From Clostridia bacterium (GTDB lineage Bacteria > Bacillota > Clostridia > Christensenellales > UBA1242), in the NCBI GenBank assembly GCA_009929275.1, contig SAAW01000010.1:1-38624 (forward strand): 38,624 bases of DNA, in the 5' to 3' direction. The first letter of the stretch is position 1; each line of letters begins with the position of its first letter. The notes beneath the pieces are model-generated. The model did not search any database and was not told the DNA's origin. It saw only the letters and a list, made by a program, of their open reading frames with translations. Below, one piece after another: positions 1 through 12,512 of this stretch. The translations under genes and the position numbers were made by a program.

Positions 1-35
1 GTTATATTATTATATAATATATTATATATATATAA

Positions 36-2012
<1,977 letters not shown>

Positions 2013-2032
2013 AAAAGAAAAGAGGGAAAAAA

Positions 2033-4546
2033 ATGAAAAAACAAGATTATTCAAAAGAATTAGATGAAATGGTGGACAACACAAAATATATTAAAATACA
2101 CCTCAATGAAGAAATGAAAAAATCTTTCATTTCCTATGCAATGGCGGTGAATGTCAGCCGTGCTATTCCAGACGTTAGAGACGGGCTCAAACCTGTGCAC
2201 AGGAGAATTCTTTTCTCAATGGGAGATATGGGCTTAACAAACGACAAAGCATTCAGAAAAAGTGCTCGTATCGTTGGAGACGTTATGGGAAAATATCACC
2301 CACATGGTGACAGTGCAATATATGATGCGCTTGTTCGTCTTGCACAAGACTTTTCCATAAATGAACCACTTGTGTCAGGACAAGGCAACTTTGGAAGCAT
2401 TGACGGTGACCCACCAGCAGCAGCAAGGTATACAGAAGCAAAACTTTCAAAGATTTCAAGCGAATTATTAAGAGAAATCGACAAAGAAACTGTTGATTTT
2501 TATCCAAATTTTGACGGTACGCTTCAACAACCTGTAGTCTTACCTTCTCGTTTTCCAAATCTTTTGGTGAATGGCTCCGACGGGATTGCCGTTGGAATGG
2601 CGACAAACATTCCTCCTCACAACTTGGGCGAAGTTATCGACGGAGTTGTGGCTCTCATTGAAAATCCAAACATTGAAATTGATGATTTAATCAAATATAT
2701 TCCAGCCCCAGATTTTCCAACAAGAGGTCTTCTTTTAGGCAGAAATGGTGCAAGAACTGCCTTTAAAACTGGTCGTGGAAGCATCGTCCTCAGAGCAAGA
2801 ACAGAGATTGAAGAAGAAGATAAAAGAAGTAAAATTGTCATCACCGAACTGCCCTATCAAGTGAACAAAGCACGACTTATCGAGCAGATTGCAAACCTTG
2901 TGAAAGACAAGAAAATTGAGGGTATTAGTGACATTAAAGAAGAGTCTGATAGAACTGGAATGAGGATTGTTGTGGACGTCAAAAGAGATTCAAATGCACA
3001 ACTTGTGCTCAATCTTTTGTTTAAACACACCCCTCTACAAATCAATTTTGGCATAATTTTCCTTGCTCTTGCCGACGGCGAACCTAAGATTATGAACCTA
3101 AAACAAATGCTTTCCTACTATTTGGAGCATCAAAAAGACGTCATCACTAGAAGAACTAAATATAACCTTGAAAAAGCACTTGAGAAAGCACATATCTTAG
3201 AGGGTTTAGTTTTGGCTCTCTCAAACGTGGACGAAGTTGTCAGAATAATCAAAAAGAGCGAAGACAAAAATGATGCCTGTGCAAAACTTTGCGAGGTTTT
3301 TAGTCTCACCGAAAAACAAGCCACAGCCATTTTGGAAATGCGTTTGCAACGACTCACAAGTCTTGAAGTTCATAAAATTAGAGAAGAGTTAACGACACTT
3401 CAAGGACTAATCGCAGAATATAGAGAAATTCTTAAAAGCGACCAAAAGATTTTGGACATTATTAAATCTGAAATCCTTGAGATAAAAGAAAAATATTCAT
3501 CTCCAAGAAGAACTGAAATTGTTGTGGATTATAACGACATCGATATTGAAGATTTGATTGAGAAAGAAGAAGTTGTCATTTCTCTCACCCACACTGGCTA
3601 TATCAAACGCCAACCTGTTGCAGAGTATAAAACTCAAAGACGAGGAGGAATGGGAGTTTCGGGGCATAAAACAAAAGATGACGATTTTGTGGAAAAAATG
3701 GTTATTTCGAGTTCGCATGACAATCTGCTTTTCTTCACAAATTTAGGCAGAGTTTATTGTCAAAAAGCCTACACATTGCCAGACGCTTCAAAGAATACGA
3801 AAGGACGTGCAATTGTGAATGTAATTCAAATGTCTCCAAATGAAAGCGTAACTGAGATTATCAAACTTGATCCAAACAAACGAGGATTTTTGGTTATGGC
3901 AACTCAAAATGGACTTATCAAGAAAACATCAATTGATGAATTTAATCACATAAATAAAAATGGTAAGATTGCCATAAGGATTTTGGAAAATGACAAACTT
4001 ATCAGTGTTGAAGAGACTTGCGGACGCGACGAGATTGTCGTGGCGACTCACGAAGGGAAATGTATAAGATTTAGCGAAGAAAATGTGAGAAGAATGGGAA
4101 GAAGTTCGCAAGGTGTGAAGAGCATATCTCTTAAAAAAGGCGACAAAGTTGTTGATATGATTGTTGTCAGAAATGGATCAATGTTCCTCACAATCTCAGA
4201 AAATGGCTATGGAAAAAGAAGTGATCCTGTGGAATACCGCTTACAAAATCGTGGCGGAAAAGGAATTAAGGCAGGAATTTTCAATCAAAAAACTGGCAAA
4301 CTTGTTAATTTGAAACAGATTAAAGAGGAGCAAGATGTAATTTTAATGAGCGAGAGTGGCACGATAATTAGGCTAAACGGCGAAGAGATAAACGCAATCA
4401 GCAGAAACACTCAAGGTGTGAGAATTATGAAACTAAAAGACAATAATTATAAAGTTGTTTGTGCGTCTGTGACAGAGCATCAAGAAGAACTTGAAGACGA
4501 AAATTCAGCCGATGCGGAAAATATTGTGGAAAACAACGAACAATAA
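2033..4546 (+). CDS. gyrA: DNA gyrase subunit A
   Basis: [30 protein letters not shown] (catalytic Tyr), C-terminal beta-pinwheel repeats incl. [10 protein letters not shown]; directly follows gyrB. Confidence 0.97.
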   Translation: MKKQDYSKELDEMVDNTKYIKIHLNEEMKKSFISYAMAVNVSRAIPDVRDGLKPVHRRILFSMGDMGLTNDKAFRKSARIVGDVMGKYHPHGDSAIYDALVRLAQDFSINEPLVSGQGNFGSIDGDPPAAARYTEAKLSKISSELLREIDKETVDFYPNFDGTLQQPVVLPSRFPNLLVNGSDGIAVGMATNIPPHNLGEVIDGVVALIENPNIEIDDLIKYIPAPDFPTRGLLLGRNGARTAFKTGRGSIVLRARTEIEEEDKRSKIVITELPYQVNKARLIEQIANLVKDKKIEGISDIKEESDRTGMRIVVDVKRDSNAQLVLNLLFKHTPLQINFGIIFLALADGEPKIMNLKQMLSYYLEHQKDVITRRTKYNLEKALEKAHILEGLVLALSNVDEVVRIIKKSEDKNDACAKLCEVFSLTEKQATAILEMRLQRLTSLEVHKIREELTTLQGLIAEYREILKSDQKILDIIKSEILEIKEKYSSPRRTEIVVDYNDIDIEDLIEKEEVVISLTHTGYIKRQPVAEYKTQRRGGMGVSGHKTKDDDFVEKMVISSSHDNLLFFTNLGRVYCQKAYTLPDASKNTKGRAIVNVIQMSPNESVTEIIKLDPNKRGFLVMATQNGLIKKTSIDEFNHINKNGKIAIRILENDKLISVEETCGRDEIVVATHEGKCIRFSEENVRRMGRSSQGVKSISLKKGDKVVDMIVVRNGSMFLTISENGYGKRSDPVEYRLQNRGGKGIKAGIFNQKTGKLVNLKQIKEEQDVILMSESGTIIRLNGEEINAISRNTQGVRIMKLKDNNYKVVCASVTEHQEELEDENSADAENIVENNEQ

Positions 4547-4555
4547 ATTTTTAAA

Positions 4556-4585
4556 AAAAAAGGACTGCTCAGGCGGTCTTTTTTA
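4556..4585 (+). terminator. Rho-independent terminator after gyrA
   Basis: gactgc-tcag-gcggtc stem-loop preceded by A-tract and followed by tttttt. Confidence 0.8.
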
Positions 4586-4641
4586 TTGAATAAAAATTAA
4601 ATTATAGACATATATTTTAATAAAAATAAAAGGATATGTTT

Positions 4642-4950
4642 ATGGAAATTTCAAATAGCGAAGTCGTTACAAAACAGATAGATGAAGAGAAAATCTTTAA
4701 AGAAAGTGAGATTGTCTTAAAAAACAGGAAACTACTCACAATTTCTGGTGTAGAAAAGGTTTATGAGGCAAATGAGGCAAAAGTCCAGTTGCGTGTTGCT
4801 GGTTCAAATCTGCTCATTTTGGGAGAAAAATTGAGCGTGGATAAATTAAGTGTTCAAGATGGAATTATTGAAATATCTGGCATTGTTTGTGACATTAGGT
4901 TTAATTCATACAGTGGAAAAAGCGGATTTTTTAAAAAGATATTCAAATGA
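4642..4950 (+). CDS. yabP: YabP/YqfC-family sporulation protein
   Basis: ~100 aa protein with LTISGVEKVYEANEAKVQLRVAGSNLLILGEKLSVDKLSVQDGIIEISGIV; gene order with following yabQ-like ORF. Confidence 0.85.
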   Translation: MEISNSEVVTKQIDEEKIFKESEIVLKNRKLLTISGVEKVYEANEAKVQLRVAGSNLLILGEKLSVDKLSVQDGIIEISGIVCDIRFNSYSGKSGFFKKIFK

Positions 4951-5390
4951 TTCTCTTTTCCACCATTAATCAACCAATAATTTTATGGCTATTTTGCTAT
5001 CTTGGGTTTGCCTCAGGGCTTATATTTTTCATCGTGTTTAATTTCAGCAATTTCGTTAGAAATAAAAAGATTTTAAAGAATAATATTACAAAAATGACAA
5101 TCAATAAAAAGCAAAAAAATAAAAAAATAAAAAGTATTTTTTTGAAAAATTGTAAAAAATTATTTTGTTTATTTATAAAAAATTTTTCAGTTGTTTTAAG
5201 TGTTCTAACTTTTCTTGTTGTTCTTTTTGTAAGTTATATTTTAAATTTGTTTTACAACTACGGAGAGTTGTCTTTTGTGAATATAATAACATTTTGCCTT
5301 GCTTTTTCACTTGCAAACATATTTCTTAAAACGCTTGCTAAGTCCGTGCTTAATTTCTATAATGATAAAAGAATAAAAGGAACAAAATAG
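4947..5390 (+). CDS. yabQ: YabQ-like spore cortex membrane protein
   Basis: N-terminal and central TM helices, overlaps yabP stop by 4 nt, syntenic position in the yabP-yabQ-divIC block. Confidence 0.65.
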   Translation: MILFSTINQPIILWLFCYLGFASGLIFFIVFNFSNFVRNKKILKNNITKMTINKKQKNKKIKSIFLKNCKKLFCLFIKNFSVVLSVLTFLVVLFVSYILNLFYNYGELSFVNIITFCLAFSLANIFLKTLAKSVLNFYNDKRIKGTK

Positions 5391-5591
5391 ATGAAAATTG
5401 AAGGGGATAAGAAGTCAAAACTAATTTTTTATATGTTGGTTGCAATCATCGCGCTGTTTTTGGCTGGCATTATATATCAGTTTGTTTGTATAAAGCAACT
5501 TGAAAGCCGTGTTTCTGAGCTTGAAACAACTGCGACAATAAATTATGAAATTGAGAGCATAAGTTTGGCAAATTTATGCATAAATATATAA
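5391..5591 (+). CDS. Short septum-formation (DivIC/FtsB-like) protein
   Basis: One TM helix followed by short coiled coil (IKQLESRVSELETTATINYEIESI); directly after yabQ. Unusually short (66 aa). Confidence 0.5.
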   Translation: MKIEGDKKSKLIFYMLVAIIALFLAGIIYQFVCIKQLESRVSELETTATINYEIESISLANLCINI

Positions 5592-5627
5592 TCATATTAA
5601 TATAATTAAAAAAAGGGAGATTAAAAA

Positions 5628-5849
5628 ATGGCAACAAAATCGGATTATTTTGGATTAAGCTACGTGGTGAGCCTAATTTTGGCGATAATTCCTGTGACGG
5701 CTTGGTTCTGCGGGATTGTGACGAGATTTCAAGAGGGGAAATATGTCGCTGGAATTGTAAGGTTTTTTCTTGGATTTTCAGTTATCTGGGTTCTTGATCT
5801 TGTGTTTATGATTAGAGATAAGAAAATATTTAGACTTTTAAATGTCTAA
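5628..5849 (+). CDS. Small two-TM membrane protein
   Basis: 73 aa, two hydrophobic segments, SD aaaaaaaggga upstream; terminator follows. Confidence 0.7.
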   Translation: MATKSDYFGLSYVVSLILAIIPVTAWFCGIVTRFQEGKYVAGIVRFFLGFSVIWVLDLVFMIRDKKIFRLLNV

Positions 5850-5859
5850 AATTTCATAG

Positions 5860-5882
5860 AAAAGACTTAATGGTCTTTTTTA
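5860..5882 (+). terminator. Rho-independent terminator
   Basis: aaaagac-ttaatg-gtctttttt. Confidence 0.7.
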
Positions 5883-5949
5883 TGAATAAAAAAAATGAAT
5901 TTTTAAATAAATTAAAAAAATTTTAAAAATAATCATTATCTAATAAAAA

Positions 5950-7170
5950 TTAATACATTTTATTATTTTGAAGAAAGTCGACAATATATTGCCTCGACTG
6001 TTCTTCTTTTTTTGGAATGAAATAAGCGCAAAATATTGACGCTCCCCCCATAATAAAGAATGATGGAACAAGCATAAAAGGGCCAAACATACAAAGAGAG
6101 TCAATCAAAATCCTTGAATATCTCGAGGAATTTGTCCTATTATATAGTGCTTTATTGTTCACCCCAAGGATTTTACAACGAGTGGTCATTCGGGAATAGC
6201 AAAAAATGCTTATGAAAGAATATAAAAATCCCAATGCTCCAAACAGTGCAATTTCAATGTAAATTATATTAACGACAAAAGGAACAATCATCACAAGTAA
6301 GGCGGAAAAAAGGCAACTATAGACGACAATTTTTGTCAAATCAATCCTGTCTTCAAGCCGTCCGACAAACAAACACCCTAGTCCAAAAAGTCCATTATAA
6401 GCCATTTGAATGTAAGCCGAAAAACTGTAACTTTCAGCGGAAACTTTGAATAGATAAAGGCTGAAAACATTCATTAATGAGTCAAAAATACAGATAAAAA
6501 AATAAACGAAAAAATAGTTTCTGAGAACTTTGTCTCTGAGAATTTCGAGTTGATGTTTTTTGATTTTAATTTCTTTATAGGAAATGACCGCGTCGCTAAC
6601 AGAGTCTTTGTTAAAGCCTGTATTGTGACGCCTTTTAAAATAATAAATAAAAAGAGGGATAACGGAGATTAGATATGAAAAACAAGAAACGCACACCACA
6701 ACCCATTTGCTTAGATTATCTAAAAATAATCCGCCAATTAAGATAGCAATGATAACTCCGAAATAGTCAAAAAAACGAGTGACCCCTGTGAGTGAACCGA
6801 CATTGCCTGAAACGCTATAATTAAAAACATATTCGTGTGGCAATTCTCTGAATGCTTCGGACAAAGATTGAAAAACTAAAATTAATATTATTGCAAAAAT
6901 TTGATACTCTGTGTCTAAGAGAAGTATTGAGACCGAGTAGATTAAAAAAGGAATAATTCTTATGAGAAGAATAAGTTGAGGCTTGTTTTGAATGATATGA
7001 TAAAAAATCCTTGTAAAAATAATTTTCAAAATGTTTAAAGCAGTGAGATAGGCAAAAGCCCAAGTGAAATTCCCCGTGCTTTGATATATGATGAGTGCAA
7101 CAAAAGCCCCAAGTATATTTGTGGCGAATTGAGAAATTATTTTATGAAAATTCAATAGTTTTAGTTGCAT
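5950..7170 (-). CDS. Major facilitator superfamily-like transporter
   Basis: 406 aa with ~12 hydrophobic segments and internal charged loop. Confidence 0.7.
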   Translation of the reverse strand: MQLKLLNFHKIISQFATNILGAFVALIIYQSTGNFTWAFAYLTALNILKIIFTRIFYHIIQNKPQLILLIRIIPFLIYSVSILLLDTEYQIFAIILILVFQSLSEAFRELPHEYVFNYSVSGNVGSLTGVTRFFDYFGVIIAILIGGLFLDNLSKWVVVCVSCFSYLISVIPLFIYYFKRRHNTGFNKDSVSDAVISYKEIKIKKHQLEILRDKVLRNYFFVYFFICIFDSLMNVFSLYLFKVSAESYSFSAYIQMAYNGLFGLGCLFVGRLEDRIDLTKIVVYSCLFSALLVMIVPFVVNIIYIEIALFGALGFLYSFISIFCYSRMTTRCKILGVNNKALYNRTNSSRYSRILIDSLCMFGPFMLVPSFFIMGGASIFCAYFIPKKEEQSRQYIVDFLQNNKMY

Positions 7171-7231
7171 ATCCCTTCCTTATAATATTAGTAAAATTTT
7201 AGTTTAAATTCAGTTTATTTGCAAGCGGAAT

Positions 7232-7262
7232 TGATTGAAATGAATTTTAAAAAGTGTATAAT
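7232..7262 (+). promoter_or_regulatory. Sigma70-type promoter for queH
   Basis: TTGAAA - 16 bp - TATAAT ending only 6 nt before ATG at 7269. Confidence 0.6.
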
Positions 7263-7268
7263 AAAAGT

Positions 7269-7820
7269 ATGAAGAAAAAAATGCTTCTCCACAGTTGCTG
7301 TGGACCGTGCTCAACCGCAGTTATTGAAAGATTAAAAAATGAGTTTGACTTGACCATTTTTTATTACAATCCAAACATTTTTCCTCTAAAGGAATATTCT
7401 CTCAGGCTTCACGAACAACAAAGATACGTTAAAGACGCAAATTTAAAAGTTTTTGTGATTGACGGGACTTATGAAGATAATAGTAATTTTTACGAAAGTT
7501 TTAAAGGGCTTGAAAATGAGATTGAGGGTGGCAAAAGGTGCACAGTTTGTTTTTATAAGAGAATGGAAAAAACGGCAAAGGAGGCCAAGAATAGCGGTTT
7601 TGACATTTTCGCCACAACGCTTTCCGTCAGTCCGCACAAAAATGCAGAAATAATAAATTCAATCGGGCAAGAACTTTCAAAAAAGTTTGACATTCCATAT
7701 TTGGTCGCAGATTTTAAGAAACAAGACGGCTACCTAAATAGCATAAAAAAATCAAAAGAATACAATCTTTATCGTCAAGATTATTGCGGTTGTAAATTTT
7801 CAATGAAAAAGAAAAGTTGA
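7269..7820 (+). CDS. queH: Epoxyqueuosine reductase QueH
   Basis: LLHSCCGPCSTAVIERL, YYNPNIFPLKEYSLR, RCTVCFYKRM, FATTLSVSPHKN, YRQDYCGCKFS. ATG at 7269 preferred over listed GTG at 7254. Confidence 0.9.
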   Translation: MKKKMLLHSCCGPCSTAVIERLKNEFDLTIFYYNPNIFPLKEYSLRLHEQQRYVKDANLKVFVIDGTYEDNSNFYESFKGLENEIEGGKRCTVCFYKRMEKTAKEAKNSGFDIFATTLSVSPHKNAEIINSIGQELSKKFDIPYLVADFKKQDGYLNSIKKSKEYNLYRQDYCGCKFSMKKKS

Positions 7821-7878
7821 AAATAATATACTGTATTTTGTTATTGAAATTATTTTTTGAACTAAAAAAGGCAATGAA

Positions 7879-10239
7879 TTAACTTTCTGCCTTCTTTTTT
7901 GTAAACGAAAAAATCTTTTCAAATAGTTTTCTAAGGAAGAAATAGGAAAAGTTTATGCCGAAAATTGTGATGATTAAAAAGATTAAATTATAGTTCGAAA
8001 GAGGGTGATATCCAAAGAAAGATATTGGAATAATTAGGAAAAACATAAGGCAAATGGCAAGCGAAGATGACACCAAAATAAATCGAAATCTGTCAAATGG
8101 AAAGCAAAGATTAAACAGAATGAAAAATGCGCCAAATGTCACTGTGTAGGAGATTAGGGTTGGGATAAGCTGAGGCGAATTAGTAATGTTGGAATAAATA
8201 TAACAAGCAAGAGTTCCTAAAAACAGCACAATTGCTCCGGGCAGTGTCTTTGAAGAAAGATTTGCCAAAAATGAGCCTTTAATTCGCTCGTTATTTGGTT
8301 GCAATGCCAAGAAAAATGCAGGAAATCCGACGAAGAAAGTCTCCCACAATAGAATTTGATTTGGCTGTAAAGGATAGTTATAATTTTTTGAAAACAAAAC
8401 AAAAATAGTGAGGAATATTGTAAAGAATGTCTTTGTCAAAAATAGTGATGATGCTTTTGAAATGTTGTTAATCACCCTTCGCCCTTCCGTGACAATTGTG
8501 GGCATTGCAGAGAAATTGTCTTCAAGCATAATAAGATTGCTAGCACTTCTCGTTGCCTCGCTTCCGCTTGCCATCGCAATAGAACAGTCGCTTTCTTTCA
8601 AAGCAAGGATATCATTAACCCCGTCTCCCGTCATCGCCACTCTTTCCCCGCTTAATTTTAACGCGTGGATAATCAGATATTTTTGTTCGGGAGTAACCCT
8701 GCCAAAAACAGTATATTTTGTTGCGACTTTCGAAACTTCGTCATCAGAGAGATTTTCCAAACTTATGCACATATCATAGTTTAAAACGCCCACTTTTTTG
8801 CTAATATTGCTAACTGTGTCTACATTGTCACCCGAGATTATTTTCACTTTAACATCATTTTTGTTAAACCAATCGATTGTCTTTTTTGCGTCTGGTCGAA
8901 TGTTGTCTTGAATGGTGATGATTGCAATCGGTTCGTTATTCTTTGAGATTTTGCCCTTAATAATTTTGTCCTTACTCTCGCATAACAAAACCACGCGATA
9001 TCCGTCTTGCGTGATGTTTTTGATTGTTTGGGCGATGTCCTTCTCCAGTTTGTTTGTCACAAATTCGGGAGCCCCCAGAATAAAAGTCCCCAGTTTTTCA
9101 AACTCAACTGCGGAAAACTTTTTCTCACTGCTAAATTCAATCAAGGCATTCACATTATCAGCTTTTTTGCTTACTGTGAAATATTTTGAAAGAGCAATCG
9201 AAGTGGAGTTTATTGTTTTAAAAGAATGAACAAAATTTTTCATAATTTCAAATATTTTTTTATTTGTGCTGTTAATTGGAAGAACGCTTTTCACAGTCAT
9301 TGTTCCATCTGTCAAAGTCCCCGTTTTATCAAGGCACAAAACGCTTGCCCGAGCAAGCATCTCAATGCTATATATGTCTTGCACAAGAGTTCTTTGTTTT
9401 GCAAGGTTAAACACCCCCACGACAAGTGAAACGCTTGTGAGAAGAAACATTCCCACAGGCATCATTCCAATGATTGAGCCAGAGGCTCTTTCAATAGCAA
9501 AAGGCAACCCGTGTTGCCCATAATATAGGTCAAGAAAAGTGAGTGTACCAAGCGGAATGATTATTATTCCAATTATTTTAATGATGAAATTAAGCGTTTT
9601 TAAAATGTCGCTTTGGTTATCTTTAAACTCACGGGCTTTTCTAATTAGTTTTGAACTGTAAGTCTCCATTCCAACTTTGCTCGCAATGGCTTTTCCCGCT
9701 CCGCTGACGATAAAACTTCCTCCAAGAAGTAAATCGCCCTTTTTTTTCTTAATGGGTTTGCTCTCACCTGTTAACAAACTCTCGTTTGTCTCCATATCTC
9801 CGTCCAAAAGATAACAATCCGCACAAATTTGGTCGCCATTTTTAAGAAAAATAATATCGTCCTTAACAACTTCAAAGATTTCAACTTGCCTTTCTTCGCC
9901 GTCCCGCAACACTGTGACTTTGCTTGTGTTCAAAACAGTTATGCTGTCAACCTTTTTTTTAGCACGGATTTCCTGAATGAGCCCAATGCAAAGATTTGCA
10001 ATAAAAACTACAATAAAAAAGACATTCTCAAAACTCCCAATGGCGATGAGAACTCCCGCAACCAAAAAACAAATAAAATTGAACCAAGTGAAAATGTTTC
10101 CAAAAAAAATTTGGGCATAAGTTTTTGTTGTTTTAGTGAAAATTTTATTTGTTAAGTTTTGTTTGATGCGTTCGTCAACTTGTGATGACGACAACCCCAC
10201 ATTTTCGTTCACAACGGAATTTTGTTCAAGAATACTCAT
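7879..10239 (-). CDS. P-type ATPase, cation-translocating (CtpE/HAD-IC type)
   Basis: TGES, DKTGTLTDGTM, MTGDGVNDILALKESDCSIAMASGSEA. Confidence 0.9.
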   Translation of the reverse strand: MSILEQNSVVNENVGLSSSQVDERIKQNLTNKIFTKTTKTYAQIFFGNIFTWFNFICFLVAGVLIAIGSFENVFFIVVFIANLCIGLIQEIRAKKKVDSITVLNTSKVTVLRDGEERQVEIFEVVKDDIIFLKNGDQICADCYLLDGDMETNESLLTGESKPIKKKKGDLLLGGSFIVSGAGKAIASKVGMETYSSKLIRKAREFKDNQSDILKTLNFIIKIIGIIIIPLGTLTFLDLYYGQHGLPFAIERASGSIIGMMPVGMFLLTSVSLVVGVFNLAKQRTLVQDIYSIEMLARASVLCLDKTGTLTDGTMTVKSVLPINSTNKKIFEIMKNFVHSFKTINSTSIALSKYFTVSKKADNVNALIEFSSEKKFSAVEFEKLGTFILGAPEFVTNKLEKDIAQTIKNITQDGYRVVLLCESKDKIIKGKISKNNEPIAIITIQDNIRPDAKKTIDWFNKNDVKVKIISGDNVDTVSNISKKVGVLNYDMCISLENLSDDEVSKVATKYTVFGRVTPEQKYLIIHALKLSGERVAMTGDGVNDILALKESDCSIAMASGSEATRSASNLIMLEDNFSAMPTIVTEGRRVINNISKASSLFLTKTFFTIFLTIFVLFSKNYNYPLQPNQILLWETFFVGFPAFFLALQPNNERIKGSFLANLSSKTLPGAIVLFLGTLACYIYSNITNSPQLIPTLISYTVTFGAFFILFNLCFPFDRFRFILVSSSLAICLMFFLIIPISFFGYHPLSNYNLIFLIITIFGINFSYFFLRKLFEKIFSFTKKKAES

Positions 10240-10258
10240 AAAACTCCTCTAAATAAAA

Positions 10259-10858
10259 CTAATTTAGTTGTTTGACAACGCTGGCACAAAGGTCATTAAT
10301 ATAGTCAATGGAGTCCTGACTTTCAAAGTCAAAGTTGCTGTCAATTTCTTCACTGAAACTTCCAATTAAACCACTGAAAGCAAAGTTTAGTGCAGATTCG
10401 CTATATTCAAAAAGAGTTCCCTCGTCCTCACCTTTTTCGCAAATTTCAGTGAAGAGGGAAAAGATTACTTCTCGACATTTATAAAGTGTGTTTGTAATGA
10501 TGTCGGCATCTTCTTCCGAAAGAAATGGAGCATAGAAGTCGGTGAAAGTCCAAGGCATCACCATCCAATAGTTCGCTTTCATTGTGATGATGACTGCTTT
10601 CATAAAAGTTTTAAGGCTCGTCCGAAAGGTCGAAATTTCAAAACTAGACGAAAAGAATTTAATCATCTTGTTAAGATAGAAAACAATACTGTTGAAAACC
10701 ATCTCATCTTTGCTTTTAAAATATTCATATATAGTGCTCTTACCCATATCGCAACGCCTTGCAACTTCCGACAATGTTATGGACTTATAGTCCACGCGGT
10801 CGTTAAGCATTGAAAGGACTTCATCATAAATTATTTCTTTTTTCATAATACACTCCAA
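10259..10858 (-). CDS. TetR/AcrR-family transcriptional regulator
   Basis: N-terminal HTH SITLSEVARRCDMGKSTIYEYFKSKDEMV; immediately upstream of the P-type ATPase on the same strand. Confidence 0.85.
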   Translation of the reverse strand: MECIMKKEIIYDEVLSMLNDRVDYKSITLSEVARRCDMGKSTIYEYFKSKDEMVFNSIVFYLNKMIKFFSSSFEISTFRTSLKTFMKAVIITMKANYWMVMPWTFTDFYAPFLSEEDADIITNTLYKCREVIFSLFTEICEKGEDEGTLFEYSESALNFAFSGLIGSFSEEIDSNFDFESQDSIDYINDLCASVVKQLN

Positions 10859-11020
10859 AATAAATTGTTATGTTAAAGATTATATATATTTTTTTCTTAT
10901 TTGTAAAGAAAAATGCTTATAAATACGATAAATTAAAATATTTTTATAAAATACTAGATAAAAAAATATAAAAAATATATAATAACCTATAATGATAAAA
11001 AAGGAAAAAAAAAGGAAAGT

Positions 11021-12433
11021 ATGAAAAGAACAAAAATAGTTTGCACTCTGGGACCTTCGACTGACGAGTATGAGAAAATCATTCGACTTTTAAAAGCAGG
11101 AATGAATGTTGCCAGGCTTAATATGAGCCATGGCACTTTGGATAGTCATCAAGCAACCTTAAATCTTGTGAAGAAAGCGCGGAAAGAACTTGGCGTCCCT
11201 TGTGCGATTATGGTGGACACTTGTGGACCCGAACTACGAATCGGCTCTTTTGAAAATGGCAAAGCGACTCTCAAAAGAGATCAGACTTTCATTTTTTCCA
11301 CCACGAATTTGAAAGGAAACGACGAGAGAGTCTATTGCGGATATCCAAAACTTTTAGAAGTCATTTCCCCAAGGCAGAAGTTGTTTGCAAACAATGGACT
11401 GCTTGAATTTGCTGTCGTTAAGATTGAAAATGGCGAGATTATCTGCAAGGTGAAGACGGGCGGAGAATTCAGTGATCATAAAAGCATTTCAATTCCTCAT
11501 GTTCGATTGCCACTTCCTTTCATAAGCGAAAAGGACGAAAAAAACATAGAATTTGCAGCAAAAAATGCGGTTGAGTATATTTCAGCATCATTTGTAAGCA
11601 CTGTTAATGATGTCAAGGAACTGAAAGATTGCATAAAAAAATATCATGGGAAGCAAGAAATTATTTCAAAAATTGAAAGTGCACAGGGGATTCAAAACCT
11701 AGACAAAATTTTTGATGAATGTGACGGAGTTATGGTTGCTCGTGGCGATATGGGCACTGAAATTCACTTGGAGGATATTCCTAGTGTGCAAAAAAATATG
11801 ATATTAAAATCACTTCAAAAAGGAAAAAAAGTCATCGTTGCCACAGAAATGCTTGAATCAATGATCTATAAAATCCGTCCAACAAGAGCCGAGACAACAG
11901 ATGTTTCGCAAGCGATATTTGACAAAACAGATGCAACAATGCTTTCTGGAGAGACGGCATCGGGGCTATATCCCGTCGAAGTTGTGCAAACAATGGCAAG
12001 GATAATAAACGCCACTGAAAAAAAGATTGACTATAATGAAGCGATTGAAGGCAATGTTGAAAACTCAAAAAACAAACTTGAAGCGATATCATTTTCAGCG
12101 TGTGCCACAGCCAAAGCAGTCGGGGCAAAAGCAATTGTTTGTTTCACAGAAAATGGAAAAACTGCAAAAGCAATCTCCCGTTTCCGTCCGCAAGCAGTCA
12201 TTTTAGCACTCACGCACGATGAGTTTGTCTATAACAGCCTAAGTCTTTCATGGGGAGTCCTTCCATTGCTTGTTAAAAAACAAGAAGAATTGCAAGATAT
12301 GATTTCATATGCAAAACGCACTGTGAAAAGGCTCAAATTGGCAAAAGTGAAAGAGAAGATTGTTGTAACTTTTGGCTTCCCAACTGATGAAAATTGCACC
12401 ACAAATGCAGTAAATATAAGTGAAATTTTGTAA
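11021..12433 (+). CDS. pyk: Pyruvate kinase
   Basis: RTKIVCTLGPSTDEYE, MNVARLNMSHG, IISKIESAQGIQNLDKI, DGVMVARGDMGTEI, VATEMLESMI. Confidence 0.96.
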   Translation: MKRTKIVCTLGPSTDEYEKIIRLLKAGMNVARLNMSHGTLDSHQATLNLVKKARKELGVPCAIMVDTCGPELRIGSFENGKATLKRDQTFIFSTTNLKGNDERVYCGYPKLLEVISPRQKLFANNGLLEFAVVKIENGEIICKVKTGGEFSDHKSISIPHVRLPLPFISEKDEKNIEFAAKNAVEYISASFVSTVNDVKELKDCIKKYHGKQEIISKIESAQGIQNLDKIFDECDGVMVARGDMGTEIHLEDIPSVQKNMILKSLQKGKKVIVATEMLESMIYKIRPTRAETTDVSQAIFDKTDATMLSGETASGLYPVEVVQTMARIINATEKKIDYNEAIEGNVENSKNKLEAISFSACATAKAVGAKAIVCFTENGKTAKAISRFRPQAVILALTHDEFVYNSLSLSWGVLPLLVKKQEELQDMISYAKRTVKRLKLAKVKEKIVVTFGFPTDENCTTNAVNISEIL

Positions 12434-12457
12434 TTTTTTAAAATAATCGATATTTTA

Positions 12458-12486
12458 TTGACAAAAAATAGTCTTAATTGTATATT
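12458..12486 (+). promoter_or_regulatory. Sigma70-type promoter for downstream membrane protein
   Basis: TTGACA (12458) - 17 bp - TATATT (12481). Confidence 0.65.
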
Positions 12487-12512
12487 ATAGGTAATATAAA
12501 AGGAGATTTAAA

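Noticed and set aside
8408-10155. Several + strand ORFs of 60-123 aa
   Set aside because: Antisense to the P-type ATPase gene; no independent coding signals.
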